From Flavobacterium sp. ov086 (GTDB lineage Bacteria > Bacteroidota > Bacteroidia > Flavobacteriales > Flavobacteriaceae): a stretch of DNA of 64,000 nt. Positions 8,864-17,352 of the stretch are shown here, in pieces (position 1 is the first letter of the stretch; each line of letters begins with the position of its first letter). The notes under the pieces are model-generated. The model searched no databases. It was not told the origin of the DNA and was given only the letters and a program-made list of their open reading frames with translations. The DNA lies in contig NZ_FZNL01000010.1 in NCBI RefSeq assembly GCF_900187965.1, positions 1 through 64,000 on the forward strand. Direction: 5' to 3'. The translations under genes and the position numbers were made by a program.

Positions 8864-10206
8864 TCGATATTATATTGCTTTAGCTTATTATAAAGTGTCT
8901 TTCTGGTAATTCTCAACAATTTTGCAGCTTCGGATTTATTGTTTTTTGCTTTTGACAAAGCATGAATAATAGCTTCTTTTTCGTTTTCTGATAAAGAAAA
9001 ATTACCGTTGCTATTTTGTTGCTTTTGAATCTGAAAAAACTCTGCCGGCAAAACATCGCTTTCGATATAATCCCCTTGAGTTAAAAGCGTAGAACGTTTA
9101 ATGCAATTTTGCAATTCACGCAGATTTCCTGGCCAATTGTAATTTTGGAAAATTGTAACAACTTCCGGAGAGAATCCGATAATATCTTTATTTAATTGCT
9201 GATTGGCTTTTTCCAAAAAATAATCGGCAAAAACCATTAAATCTTCGTCGCGATCTTTTAGCGATGGAGACAAAATAGAAAATTCATTAATTCTATGGTA
9301 TAAATCCTCTCTAAAATCGCCGTTTTTTACTGCTTCACGTAAATCTTCGTTTGTTGCGGTAATGATCCTTATATCGACGTTAATCTCTTTATTACTTCCA
9401 ACGGGTTTTATTTTTCGCTCCTGAAGCGCTCTCAACAATTGGATTTGATTTTCGTATGAAAGGTTTCCTATTTCATCCAGAAAAATAGTTCCGCCATTTG
9501 CCGCTTCAAAATACCCCATCTTATCACTTATCGCACCTGTAAAAGATCCTTTTAAATGTCCGAAGAATTCACTTGCCGCTAATTCTTTCGGAATCGCTCC
9601 GCAATCTACCGCAATAAAATTATTGTTTTTTCTGGTGCTTTGCTGATGAATACTTTTGGCAATAATTTCTTTTCCGGTTCCACTTTCTCCAATAATCAAA
9701 ACCGACATATCTGTTGGACTTACCAAATGAATGTGATCTAATAATTTCTTTGAAGCAACAGAAATTCCTTTTACAAATTCGTTTTCGGTTACAACTTGTT
9801 TTTTATTTGATTTCTTTTCTTTTACCGGAATCTCTTCTTCTGCTTCTGAATTTTTCAAAGCATTGGTAATTACCAATAGAACCTCATCTGGATTGAAGGG
9901 TTTCGAAATATAATCAGCAGCGCCATTCTTGATTGCTTTTACTGCTGTATTAACATCTGAATAACCTGTCATCAGGATAACAGGAATATGAGGGTGAGAA
10001 ATTTTAAATTCTGACATAAGTCCAATACCATCAGAATCAGGCAAACGAAGATCTGTCAAAATCAAATCAAACGATTCGTTCTTGATTGCTATTTTTGCTT
10101 CTGCAGCAGAGAAAGCAATTGCTACTTCGTATTCTTTTTTTATTAGAAATTTCTCTAATAATTTACAGAACGAAATATCATCTTCTATCAGTAATATCTT
10201 TGGCAT
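8860..10206 (-). CDS. NtrC-family sigma-54-dependent response regulator
   Basis: A 448-residue protein in three parts. The receiver domain has phospho-acceptor Asp52 (LTDLRLPDSDG). The AAA+ ATPase has Walker A GESGTGKE, the sigma-54-contacting loop GSFTGA (Ser in place of the commoner Ala), and GGTIFLDEIGN as Walker B. The C-terminal Fis-type helix-turn-helix ends KSEAAKLLRITRKTLYNKL. Such proteins remodel sigma-54 RNA polymerase from upstream sites when phosphorylated. It converges with the hybrid kinase and lies downstream of the PepSY-like gene array, separated by a terminator. Confidence 0.92.
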   Translation of the reverse strand: MPKILLIEDDISFCKLLEKFLIKKEYEVAIAFSAAEAKIAIKNESFDLILTDLRLPDSDGIGLMSEFKISHPHIPVILMTGYSDVNTAVKAIKNGAADYISKPFNPDEVLLVITNALKNSEAEEEIPVKEKKSNKKQVVTENEFVKGISVASKKLLDHIHLVSPTDMSVLIIGESGTGKEIIAKSIHQQSTRKNNNFIAVDCGAIPKELAASEFFGHLKGSFTGAISDKMGYFEAANGGTIFLDEIGNLSYENQIQLLRALQERKIKPVGSNKEINVDIRIITATNEDLREAVKNGDFREDLYHRINEFSILSPSLKDRDEDLMVFADYFLEKANQQLNKDIIGFSPEVVTIFQNYNWPGNLRELQNCIKRSTLLTQGDYIESDVLPAEFFQIQKQQNSNGNFSLSENEKEAIIHALSKAKNNKSEAAKLLRITRKTLYNKLKQYNID

Positions 10207-10273
10207 TTGTTTTTAGGGACTTTTTTGCTAAAATAAGACTAATAAAATTGTCTTTTCATAAAATTATGCAAAA

Positions 10274-10305
10274 AAAAAGAGATTGCTATAAGCAATCTCT
10301 TTTTT
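10274..10305 (-). terminator. Terminator of the PepSY-like gene array
   Basis: AAAGAGATTGCT and its complement flank a three-base loop. The A-run on the plus strand (from about 10270) gives a U-run for minus-strand transcripts coming from the PepSY-like array. Confidence 0.8.
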
Positions 10306-10334
10306 ACCAAAAACATAAATCTAATTTCACCTAA

Positions 10335-10631
10335 TTATATCTTCAACCAGTTGCCATTGACATCTGAGTACACAGTAGCCTTCTGGTCACCAACCGATAT
10401 TTCTAATTTGTATTCTTTTTTTTCGTTAACAAACGCTTTGTCCAGTTTTGCACCGGGATAGGCAGTTTGTAATGCGGTTTTTACAGCAGCGGGTACAGCA
10501 TCTGCACTAACTTCAGTATATTCGGCTTGAATAGAAACAGTCATTTTTGCTTGCTCAGGAGCTGTCGTCGTACTTGCGTAACCTGACAAACTTCCCAGAA
10601 CGATCGCTGCTGATAAGATTAACTTTTTCAT
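10335..10631 (-). CDS. PepSY-like small secreted protein, copy 5 of 5
   Basis: A 98-residue exported protein with a signal peptide (MKKLILSAAIVLGSLSGYAS). The mature part follows the PepSY-like (PF11396-type) pattern: VPAAVKTALQTAYPGAKLDKAFVNEKKEYKLEI, then a G-D-x-K-x-TVYSD-x-NG-x-W ending. These domains form small alpha/beta folds of unknown ligand; some relatives resemble beta-lactamase inhibitor proteins. It is last in a five-gene tandem array and is followed by a terminator. The signal peptide is nearly identical to those of copies 3 and 4 of the array, pointing to recent duplication. Confidence 0.8.
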   Translation of the reverse strand: MKKLILSAAIVLGSLSGYASTTTAPEQAKMTVSIQAEYTEVSADAVPAAVKTALQTAYPGAKLDKAFVNEKKEYKLEISVGDQKATVYSDVNGNWLKI

Positions 10632-10646
10632 AGTGCTCTTTTTAAA

Positions 10647-10943
10647 TTATTTTTTAATGATGTTTCCCGAAGCATCTGTAAATACAGTATACTTTTTGTC
10701 ACCGCTTGAAATTTCAAGTTTATACTGATTCTTTTCGTTTTTATACGCTTTTTCAAGTTTAGTATTCGGAAAAGATTTTTCGATAGTCGATTTTACTGCC
10801 GCCGGAACAGCATCTGCAGTAATTTCAGTGTATTCGTCCTGAATATTAACAGATTTTACCATTGTAGTTTTTACCGCAGGCGTGGTTGCCTGAACTGATA
10901 ATCCTCCAAGGATGATTGCAGCAGATAAGATTAGTTTTTTCAT
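10647..10943 (-). CDS. PepSY-like small secreted protein, copy 4 of 5
   Basis: A 98-residue protein with signal peptide MKKLILSAAIILGGLSVQA. The conserved core reads EYTEITADAVPAAVKSTIEKSFPNTKLEKAYKN, followed by YKLEISSGDKKYTVFTDASG. It lacks the terminal Trp seen in copies 1, 2 and 5 (it ends NIIKK like copy 3). Only 15 bases separate it from the next copy, so the array is very probably one transcript. Ligand and function unknown. Confidence 0.8.
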   Translation of the reverse strand: MKKLILSAAIILGGLSVQATTPAVKTTMVKSVNIQDEYTEITADAVPAAVKSTIEKSFPNTKLEKAYKNEKNQYKLEISSGDKKYTVFTDASGNIIKK

Positions 10944-10971
10944 AATAAATAGTTTTTATAGTTAGTTTAAA

Positions 10972-11262
10972 TTATTTCTTAAGAATATTACCTGAAGCGT
11001 CTGTATAAACAGTAGATTTTTCGCCTCGAACAATGATTTCAATTTTATACTCTTTCTTTTCGTTTACATATGCTTTTTCAAGTTTTACACCTGGATAAGC
11101 ATTGTCAAGAGCTGTTTTGATTGCTGCCGGAACAGCGTCTACTTCTTTATATTCGTCCTGAACATTTACTGATTGCAACACTGTATTGGCTACGACAGTA
11201 TTCCCTGCCTGCATTGACAAACTACCTAAAACGATAGCTGCCGATAAGATTAACTTTTTCAT
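10972..11262 (-). CDS. PepSY-like small secreted protein, copy 3 of 5
   Basis: A 96-residue protein starting MKKLILSAAIVLGSLSMQAG. The open frame reaches up to 11337, but that extension would run into the end of copy 2 and would put 25 residues before the signal peptide, so the ATG at 11262 is chosen. The core is DEYKEVDAVPAAIKTALDNAYPG, then KAYVNEKKEYKIEI and the ending GEKSTVYTDASGNILKK. Slightly shorter than its siblings at the EYTE segment. Confidence 0.8.
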   Translation of the reverse strand: MKKLILSAAIVLGSLSMQAGNTVVANTVLQSVNVQDEYKEVDAVPAAIKTALDNAYPGVKLEKAYVNEKKEYKIEIIVRGEKSTVYTDASGNILKK

Positions 11263-11290
11263 AATAATATTTTTTAAGGGCAAGCCCTGA

Positions 11291-11587
11291 TTATTTTTTA
11301 ATCCAAGATCCATCTGCGTTAGCATAAAGAGAACCAACTTTGTCTCCTACGGTAACCTCTAATTTGTATTCTGACTTAGCATTTTTGTATGCTTTAGTAA
11401 GAACTGCATCCGGATATGCTTTTTTAAGCGCGTCTGTTACTGCAGCTGGAACTTCTTCTAATTTAATTTCAGTGTACTCTTCTTGTACTGTAATTGTTTT
11501 TACGATTGTATTTGAAATTGGAGAAGTCGATGCAAATGATGTTAAACCTCCCAAAACGATTGCGGCTGATAAAAATAAATTTTTCAT
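11291..11587 (-). CDS. PepSY-like small secreted protein, copy 2 of 5
   Basis: A 98-residue protein with signal peptide MKNLFLSAAIVLGGLTSFAS. Copies 1 and 2 are a closer sub-pair: they share the same signal peptide, TIVKTI, EEYTEIKLEE-type cores and the exact ending ADGSWIKK. This suggests a second, more recent duplication within the array. The core VPAAVTDALKKAYPDAVLTKAYKNAKSEYKLEV fits the PepSY-like pattern. Function unknown. Confidence 0.8.
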   Translation of the reverse strand: MKNLFLSAAIVLGGLTSFASTSPISNTIVKTITVQEEYTEIKLEEVPAAVTDALKKAYPDAVLTKAYKNAKSEYKLEVTVGDKVGSLYANADGSWIKK

Positions 11588-11672
11588 GATAGTTGTATTT
11601 TAGTATTGTTAATTTAAGTCTGATATTGCTAATTTGAATCTTCACGAGAATCTGTTTAGATTAATTAATTGA

Positions 11673-11969
11673 TTATTTTTTAATCCAAGATCCATCTGCG
11701 TTAGCAAAAAGATTTCCTACTTTGTCACCAACTGTAACATCTAATTTATATTCTGATTTTTCGTTTTTATATGCTTTTGTAATAACTGCAGTTGGATATG
11801 CTTTTTTCAAAGCTTCAGCAATTGGAGCTGGTAATTCTTCCAATTTAATTTCTGTGTATTCGTCTGATACTACAATAGTTTTTACAATAGTGTTTGTTAT
11901 TGGAGCTGTTGAAGCAAATGAAGTTAAACCTCCTAAAACAATTGCGGCTGATAAAAATAGATTTTTCAT
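11673..11969 (-). CDS. PepSY-like small secreted protein, copy 1 of 5 (promoter-proximal)
   Basis: A 98-residue protein with signal peptide MKNLFLSAAIVLGGLTSFAS, identical to that of copy 2, and the PepSY-like core LPAPIAEALKKAYPTAVITKAYKNEKSEYKLDV. It is the first gene of the array. Its upstream region (11970-12216) carries four AAAAGTGT boxes. An AT-rich gap of 85 bases separates it from copy 2. Being exported and duplicated suggests a stress or envelope role, but nothing in the sequence identifies a ligand. Confidence 0.8.
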   Translation of the reverse strand: MKNLFLSAAIVLGGLTSFASTAPITNTIVKTIVVSDEYTEIKLEELPAPIAEALKKAYPTAVITKAYKNEKSEYKLDVTVGDKVGNLFANADGSWIKK

Positions 11970-12113
11970 AATAGTATATTTTAATTATTTAATAGTTTGT
12001 TTACGCTTTAGGTAATGAAATTATTATGCCGTTACTTAAATATGATGCCCTAAACCTATTAAACCCTTATTATTAAAGGCTTTAATTAAAAATGCTATAA
12101 TCTGAAATTTCAA

Positions 12114-12184
12114 AAAAGTGTGTAATACTCTGGAAAAGTGTATAAAAAGTATACACTAAAAGTGTTTACCGGAAAGAAAAGTGT
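12114..12184 (-). promoter_or_regulatory. Four AAAAGTGT boxes with an internal palindrome upstream of the PepSY-like array
   Basis: AAAAGTGT occurs at 12114, 12134, 12158 and 12177, with start-to-start spacings of 20, 24 and 19 bases, close to two helical turns. The second box is part of a perfect 8-base inverted repeat (AGTGTATA 12137-12144, TATACACT 12150-12157). The boxes lie about 145-215 bases upstream of the first gene, a distance typical of enhancer-type sites. I found no convincing -24/-12 (GG/GC) sigma-54 promoter between them and the gene, so the cognate regulator is uncertain. Confidence 0.5.
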
Positions 12185-12215
12185 AAACTTGTGGAATTAA
12201 AATATGGCGTAAAAT

Positions 12216-12248
12216 AAAAAAGGCTGTCAAAAAATTGACAGCCTTTTT
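12216..12248 (-). terminator. Terminator downstream of accC
   Basis: AAAAAGGCTGTCAA and its complement TTGACAGCCTTTTT form a strong hairpin just after the accC stop codon. Runs of A and T on both sides make it potentially bidirectional. Confidence 0.85.
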
Positions 12249-12252
12249 ATAA

Positions 12253-13599
12253 TTATTCTATTGGATTCATTTTAAAAGTATCCATAAACGCAGTTGTATA
12301 ATCTCCTGCAATATATCTTGGATCATCCATTAATTGTCTATGGAAAGGGATTGTAGTTTTCACACCTTCGATTACGAATTCATCCAAAGCTCTTCGCATT
12401 TTGCTGATAGCTTCTTCACGAGATTGTGCTGTTGTAATTAACTTAGCAATCATTGAATCGTAATTTGGCGGAATACTATATCCTGAATATACGTGAGTAT
12501 CTAAACGAACTCCGTGTCCACCTGGCATATGAAGCGTAGTAATTTTTCCCGGTGAAGGGCGAAAATCATTATAAGGATCTTCGGCATTAATACGACATTC
12601 GATTGCGTGTAATTGTGGCAAATAGTTTTTTCCTGAAATTGGAATTCCGGCTGCAACCATAATTTGCTCACGAATCAAATCATAATCAATAACTTGTTCT
12701 GTGATTGGGTGCTCTACCTGAATACGTGTATTCATTTCCATGAAATAGAAGTTTCTGTGTTTATCCACAAGAAATTCTACTGTTCCAGCTCCTTCGTATT
12801 TAATGAATTCAGCAGCTTTTACAGCAGCTTCTCCCATTGCAGCACGCAATTCGTCAGTCATGAAAGGTGAAGGTGTTTCTTCGGTTAATTTTTGGTGACG
12901 ACGTTGTACGGAGCAATCTCTTTCAGAAAGGTGACATGCTTTTCCGTATGAATCTCCAACAACCTGAATTTCGATATGACGTGGTTCTTCAATAAGTTTC
13001 TCCATGTACATTCCGTCATTTCCAAATGCAGCAGCAGCTTCCTGACGTGCACTTTCCCATGCTTTCAATAATTCATCTTCTTTCCACACAGCACGCATTC
13101 CTTTTCCACCACCACCAGCGGTAGCTTTAAGCATAACCGGGTAACCAAATTCTTTAGCTAATTTTTGTGTTTGTTCGAAAGATTCTAATAATCCGTCAGA
13201 ACCTGGTACACATGGAACTCCTGCAGCTTTCATTGTAGCTTTTGCAGAAGCTTTATCTCCCATTTTATCAATCATTTCAGGAGCGGCACCAATAAATTTG
13301 ATTCCGTGCTCTTGACAAATTTTAGAGAATTTAGCATTCTCAGAAAGAAATCCGTATCCTGGATGTATTGCGTCTGCATTTGTAATTTCTGCAGCAGCAA
13401 TAATATTTGACATTTTCAAATACGATAAGTTACTTGGAGGGGGACCAATACAAACCGCTTCATCAGCAAACTTAACATGTAGACTTTCTGCATCGGCTGT
13501 AGAGTAAACTGCTACAGTCTTAATTCCCATCTCTTTACATGTACGAATCACACGAAGTGCAATTTCTCCTCTATTCGCAATTAATATTTTTTTAAACAT
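12253..13599 (-). CDS. accC: Acetyl-CoA carboxylase biotin carboxylase subunit
   Basis: A 448-residue ATP-grasp enzyme that carboxylates the biotin of BCCP using bicarbonate and ATP, the first half of malonyl-CoA synthesis. The N-terminal domain ([19 protein letters not shown]), the glycine-rich ATP loop (GGGGKGMR), the [20 protein letters not shown] segment and the catalytic [13 protein letters not shown] are all intact. Length is the family norm. It follows accB after 110 bases that contain short imperfect repeats of GATAATTAGA (about 13608-13655), and ends at a terminator, closing the fabH-accB-accC group. Confidence 0.97.
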   Translation of the reverse strand: MFKKILIANRGEIALRVIRTCKEMGIKTVAVYSTADAESLHVKFADEAVCIGPPPSNLSYLKMSNIIAAAEITNADAIHPGYGFLSENAKFSKICQEHGIKFIGAAPEMIDKMGDKASAKATMKAAGVPCVPGSDGLLESFEQTQKLAKEFGYPVMLKATAGGGGKGMRAVWKEDELLKAWESARQEAAAAFGNDGMYMEKLIEEPRHIEIQVVGDSYGKACHLSERDCSVQRRHQKLTEETPSPFMTDELRAAMGEAAVKAAEFIKYEGAGTVEFLVDKHRNFYFMEMNTRIQVEHPITEQVIDYDLIREQIMVAAGIPISGKNYLPQLHAIECRINAEDPYNDFRPSPGKITTLHMPGGHGVRLDTHVYSGYSIPPNYDSMIAKLITTAQSREEAISKMRRALDEFVIEGVKTTIPFHRQLMDDPRYIAGDYTTAFMDTFKMNPIE

Positions 13600-13709
13600 C
13601 TTATTTTAATTAGATAATTAGACAATTTGATAATTAGATAATTTTAGATGATTAACAAAATTTCTATTGTGAATCCTTCTAAAAACTAAAATCTAAAATC
13701 TAAATTTAT

Positions 13710-14198
13710 TTATGATGGATCAACTAAGAATAAAGGTTGGTCAAATTCTACAGGAGACATATCGTCTACAAGAATTTTCACAATTTTACCTGACACTTCT
13801 GATTCGATTTCGTTGAATAATTTCATTGCTTCAATTACACAAAGAACATCACCTTTTGCAATAGTACTTCCTACTTCAGTAAAAACTGGCTTGTCTGGAG
13901 ATGGTTTTCTATAAAAAGTTCCGATAATTGGAGATTTTATAATAATAAATTTAGAATCTTCAGCTGGAGCCGCCGCTTCACTATTTACATTTACAACAAC
14001 CGGAGCAGTTTGTTGTGGAGCAACTGCTTGTGGCAACGCAGCCTGAGCTGGTAATTGTTGTACATAAGTAGTTTCAGTTACATTTCCTTCTAAAGTTGTT
14101 CTGATCGTGATTTTCACATCATCCATTTCCAACTTTACTTCTGCAACTCCCGAATTTGCTACAAATTTGATTAGGTTTTGAATTTCTTTTAAATCCAT
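13710..14198 (-). CDS. accB: Acetyl-CoA carboxylase biotin carboxyl carrier protein
   Basis: A 162-residue protein with an N-terminal helix ([17 protein letters not shown]), a Pro/Ala/Val-rich flexible linker (about 48-82) and the C-terminal biotinyl domain. The biotin-accepting Lys126 lies in the canonical EAMKLFNE. The domain also has the expected thumb-type insertion before the motif ([16 protein letters not shown]). It carries carboxyl groups between AccC and the carboxyltransferase, whose genes are not in this window. It lies 23 bases after fabH. Confidence 0.97.
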   Translation of the reverse strand: MDLKEIQNLIKFVANSGVAEVKLEMDDVKITIRTTLEGNVTETTYVQQLPAQAALPQAVAPQQTAPVVVNVNSEAAAPAEDSKFIIIKSPIIGTFYRKPSPDKPVFTEVGSTIAKGDVLCVIEAMKLFNEIESEVSGKIVKILVDDMSPVEFDQPLFLVDPS

Positions 14199-14221
14199 AA
14201 TGATTTGTTTTTAGTTTTAAT

Positions 14222-15220
14222 TTATTTCTTATCGTAAGCCCATTTTAAGTAAATAGATCCCCAAGTGAATCCACCACCAAAAGCAGCAAAAATAATATTA
14301 TCTCCCTTTTTTAATAAGTGTTCAAAGTCATTTAACACTAAAGGCAAAGTTGCTGAAGTAGTATTACCATATCTTTCAATATTCATCAATACTTTTGACT
14401 CTTCAAGCTCCATTCTACCTGCAGTAGCATCTATAATACGTTTGTTAGCCTGATGTGGCACTAACCAGTTAACATCATCTTTAGTCAAATTGTTTCTTTT
14501 CAAAATCAATTCGCTTGCATCTGCCATATTAGTTACAGCATATTTAAAAACGGTTTTTCCGTCTTGTATGATATTATGTTGTTTGTTTTTTACGGTCTCT
14601 TCAGTAGTTGGTAATAGAGAACCTCCGGCAGAAATTTTAAGAAAATCGCGTCCTACACCATCGCTTCGTAAGTATTCATCTTGTAAGCCTAAGCCATCAT
14701 AATTTGGTTCAAATAAAACAGCTCCTGCTCCATCACCAAAAATAATACAAGTTGCTCTGTCTGTATAATCTACAATTGATGACATTTTATCGGCACCAAT
14801 TAATAATACTTTTTTGTATCGCCCTGACTGCACATAAGCTGCAGCAGTTGACATTCCGTATAAGAAACTTGAGCATGCCGCTTGTAAATCATATGCAAAT
14901 GCATTAGTGGCTCCAATTTCTGTTGCAACATAAACTCCTGTAGAGGCTACCGGCATATCTGCAGTAGCTGTTGCCATTATTACCATATCAATCTCTAACG
15001 GATCAATATTGGCTTTTGCTATTAAATCCTGCGCTGCTTTTATCGCCAGAAACGATGTTCCTTTGTCAGCATCTTTAAGAATTCTTCTTTCTTTAATTCC
15101 GGTACGAGTAGTAATCCATTCGTCATTGGTATCGACCATTGTTTCTAAAACTTTGTTCGAAAGTACAAAGTCAGGAACATAAGCTCCAACAGCGGTAATT
15201 GCGGCTGTGATTGTATTCAT
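14222..15220 (-). CDS. fabH: 3-oxoacyl-ACP synthase III (KAS III)
   Basis: A 332-residue thiolase-fold condensing enzyme that joins acetyl-CoA (or a branched primer) to malonyl-ACP to start fatty acid synthesis. The triad is visible: Cys116 in QAACSSFLYG, His in WLVPHQANKRI and Asn in RYGNTTSATLP (commonly GNTSAA). The ending FGGGFTWGSIYLKW is typical. Neighbouring rpmF, accB and accC fit a fatty-acid initiation cluster. Branched primers would be expected in Flavobacterium, but specificity is not readable here. Confidence 0.97.
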   Translation of the reverse strand: MNTITAAITAVGAYVPDFVLSNKVLETMVDTNDEWITTRTGIKERRILKDADKGTSFLAIKAAQDLIAKANIDPLEIDMVIMATATADMPVASTGVYVATEIGATNAFAYDLQAACSSFLYGMSTAAAYVQSGRYKKVLLIGADKMSSIVDYTDRATCIIFGDGAGAVLFEPNYDGLGLQDEYLRSDGVGRDFLKISAGGSLLPTTEETVKNKQHNIIQDGKTVFKYAVTNMADASELILKRNNLTKDDVNWLVPHQANKRIIDATAGRMELEESKVLMNIERYGNTTSATLPLVLNDFEHLLKKGDNIIFAAFGGGFTWGSIYLKWAYDKK

Positions 15221-15341
15221 TATATTCTATTATTTCGTTTCAAATATCACTATTTGAAAAATTTTTAAAAGACTTGAAAATTACAAAAAAAAACGAAATG
15301 AATTTGTATGCATTTTCTTAAAAAAAGAAAATAATAACCAA

Positions 15342-15369
15342 CAAAAAAAACTCTCACTATGTGAGAGTT
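15342..15369 (-). terminator. Terminator between rpmF and fabH
   Basis: AACTCTCAC (15349-15357) and GTGAGAGTT (15361-15369) form a 9-base stem with a TAT loop; the A-run at 15343-15350 is a U-run in the minus transcript. It separates DUF177-rpmF from fabH-accB-accC, at least partly. Confidence 0.75.
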
Positions 15370-15392
15370 CTAGTATCATTTACAAAAACGTA

Positions 15393-15587
15393 TTAAGCAA
15401 CCGCTACAGATTTATCGATAACAACTTGCCCTCTGTAATACATTTTACCTTCATGCCAGTAAGCTCTGTGGTATAAATGTGCTTCTCCAGTAATAGGACA
15501 TGTAGCGATTTGAGCTACAGTAGCTTTATAATGTGTTCTTCTCTTATCTCTTCTTGTTTTCGAGATTTTTCTCTTAGGATGTGCCAT
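15393..15587 (-). CDS. rpmF: 50S ribosomal protein L32
   Basis: A 64-residue basic protein starting [21 protein letters not shown], the characteristic L32 N-terminus. It has a shortened middle ([25 protein letters not shown]) as in other Bacteroidota; only one Cys is left of a possible zinc ribbon. It starts 9 bases after the DUF177 gene, the conserved rpmF neighbour in many bacteria. Confidence 0.97.
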   Translation of the reverse strand: MAHPKRKISKTRRDKRRTHYKATVAQIATCPITGEAHLYHRAYWHEGKMYYRGQVVIDKSVAVA

Positions 15588-15596
15588 TTTACTATA

Positions 15597-16139
15597 TTAT
15601 TTATCCGTTAATAGTTTCTTTAATTTGTCCCAACGCGGGTCAATATCTTCTTCTTGTTTACTCTCTTCTTTTTCTTCTTTGACTTTTAATTCATTCAGTT
15701 TTGTTAAAGCTTCACTTTGTAAAGTACCATCTTTCACTCCTGGATGAACTCGTTTTAGCGGTACCGAAAGTGCAATCATTTCATAAATGTATTGTTCTAC
15801 ATCTATTTCATGCTCTCCATGTGGTAAGATCAACAACTCTTCGTTATCATTATTGAATTCATCTCCAAAGCGAACAATTAATTTCATTTTCCCTTTTATA
15901 GGAAGATCAAAATCTTCGCCTGTCAGATCACAAGGTACATTTACGGTCCCTTTGTGTTTGAATTCCAACTCTAACATGTTGCTTTTCTTATCTAGAACTA
16001 AACTCACTTTGATATCCGAACTTTGAAATTCGTCGTAATCAAAGTTCTCAAAGAACGTGTTACTTATTTGATACTCAAAATGGTGTTTTCCTAGTTTTAA
16101 TCCGATGAAAGGAATTAAAAATTCTTTTGTTTTGCTCAT
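15597..16139 (-). CDS. DUF177 (YceD) family protein
   Basis: A 180-residue protein of the YceD/DUF177 family, whose genes precede rpmF across bacteria and have been linked to 23S rRNA metabolism. The core signature is VPCDLTGEDFDLPIKGKMKLIVRFGDE, followed by ELLILPHGEHEIDVEQYIYEMIALSVPLKRVHPG. The usual second Cys of the CxxC pair is absent. The C-terminus is charged and Lys/Glu-rich. A -7-like element, CAAAGATA on the plus strand at 16195-16202 (TATCTTTG on the minus), lies about 55 bases upstream. Confidence 0.9.
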   Translation of the reverse strand: MSKTKEFLIPFIGLKLGKHHFEYQISNTFFENFDYDEFQSSDIKVSLVLDKKSNMLELEFKHKGTVNVPCDLTGEDFDLPIKGKMKLIVRFGDEFNNDNEELLILPHGEHEIDVEQYIYEMIALSVPLKRVHPGVKDGTLQSEALTKLNELKVKEEKEESKQEEDIDPRWDKLKKLLTDK

Positions 16140-16245
16140 TTCAACATCAATTTGACCAATTCATATCTAAAACTCAGATACCTGAATTGGGGTGCAAAGA
16201 TATAAAATTATTATAAAACTAATAATCTTATTCACCTTTTTTTGT

Positions 16246-17295
16246 TTATAACTGTTTTTCTTTTATTTTAAGAGGTTTTTGACTAATCTCCTCATACTGA
16301 TTACGCGAGTTAAAAATATCAATCGCAAGATAAATCGCTTCTTTAAATGAATTAAAATCTGCCATGTCTTTTCCAGCAATATCGTATGCTGTACCATGAT
16401 CCGGCGAAGTTCTAATCTTATTTAAACCTGCTGTATAATTAACTCCTTTTCCAAAAGACAATGTTTTAAAAGGAATTAATCCCTGATCGTGGTATGTTGC
16501 TACAATAGCGTCATATTTCTCATATTGACTGCTTCCAAAAAAGCCATCGGCAGGAAAAGGTCCAAAAACCATAGTTCCGGCATCAAATATTTTCTTTAAA
16601 GTTGGCTTCAAGATCAAATCATCTTCTTTTCCTATTACACCACCATCACCTGCATGTGGATTTAATCCTAAAACAGCAATTTTGGGTTTTACAATACTAA
16701 AATCCTGAATTAATGATTTTCTAACCGTTTCAATTTTTCTCGTAATTAATTCTTCTGTCAAATGTGAAGAAACTTCACTTAAAGGAACATGATCTGTCAA
16801 CAAACCAACTCTTAAATTATCCTGAACCATCATCATTAAGGCATTACCTTCTAATTCCTGATCTAAATAATCTGTGTGCCCCGGAAATTTAAATCCTTCT
16901 GACTGAATATTGTATTTATTGATTGGAGCTGTAACTAAAACATCAATTGCCCCATCTTTTAAAGCTTTGGTCGCTGCCACGAAAGATTTTACAGCATATT
17001 CTCCAATCTTCTCATCGTTTTTACCTAAATTAATATCAACACCTTCTTTCCAAAGATTGAAGACATTTAATTTTCCCGGCAAAACCTGATCTAATTTATC
17101 AACTCCATGAAATTGAACTGTCGAAGTAAAACTCTTTTTAACGAAAGAAAGTATTTTGGCATTTGCAAAAATAACTGGTGTACACATTTCCAACATGCGT
17201 GAATCCTCGAATGTTTTCAATATAACCTCGCTTCCAATACCGTTTAAATCTCCAATTGAAATTCCAACAATTATATTTTCTGCTTTTTTATTCAT
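16246..17295 (-). CDS. pdxA: 4-hydroxythreonine-4-phosphate dehydrogenase
   Basis: A 349-residue enzyme of pyridoxal 5'-phosphate synthesis (DXP-dependent route), oxidising 4-phosphohydroxy-L-threonine with NAD. Visible signatures: VGISIGDLNGIGSEV at the N-terminus, PINKYNIQSEGFKFPGHTDYL, VLGLNPHAGDGGVIGKED (metal and substrate ligands) and YHDQGLIPFKTLSFGKGVNYTAGL followed by RTSPDHGTAYDIAG. Length fits the family. It is divergent from ribE, sharing a 57-base intergenic region. Confidence 0.96.
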   Translation of the reverse strand: MNKKAENIIVGISIGDLNGIGSEVILKTFEDSRMLEMCTPVIFANAKILSFVKKSFTSTVQFHGVDKLDQVLPGKLNVFNLWKEGVDINLGKNDEKIGEYAVKSFVAATKALKDGAIDVLVTAPINKYNIQSEGFKFPGHTDYLDQELEGNALMMMVQDNLRVGLLTDHVPLSEVSSHLTEELITRKIETVRKSLIQDFSIVKPKIAVLGLNPHAGDGGVIGKEDDLILKPTLKKIFDAGTMVFGPFPADGFFGSSQYEKYDAIVATYHDQGLIPFKTLSFGKGVNYTAGLNKIRTSPDHGTAYDIAGKDMADFNSFKEAIYLAIDIFNSRNQYEEISQKPLKIKEKQL

Positions 17296-17315
17296 GAGCT
17301 CAGCTTATTTATTAC

Positions 17316-17336
17316 TAATTTTGATGTGCAAATTTA
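17316..17336. promoter_or_regulatory. Divergent -7 elements between pdxA and ribE
   Basis: TAATTTTG at 17316-17323 (plus) fits the Bacteroidota -7 consensus TAnnTTTG about 30 bases before ribE. CAAATTTA at 17329-17336, read on the minus strand as TAAATTTG, serves pdxA. No clear -33 TTTG at the proper spacing was seen for either, so these are candidates. Confidence 0.45.
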
Positions 17337-17352
17337 GTAAAATAAAACAACA

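Noticed and set aside
11340..12015. Open frames on the plus strand opposite the PepSY-like genes
   Set aside because: They mirror each other only because the minus-strand paralogues are similar. They have no signal, domain or start context of their own.
11970..12110. Possible sigma-54 promoter before the PepSY-like array
   Set aside because: No GG-N10-GC pair with proper TGGCAC/TTGCA context was found on the minus strand, so I did not annotate one.
17296..17352. FMN riboswitch before ribE
   Set aside because: Only 57 bases separate pdxA and ribE, too short for an RFN element, and no conserved RFN blocks are seen.
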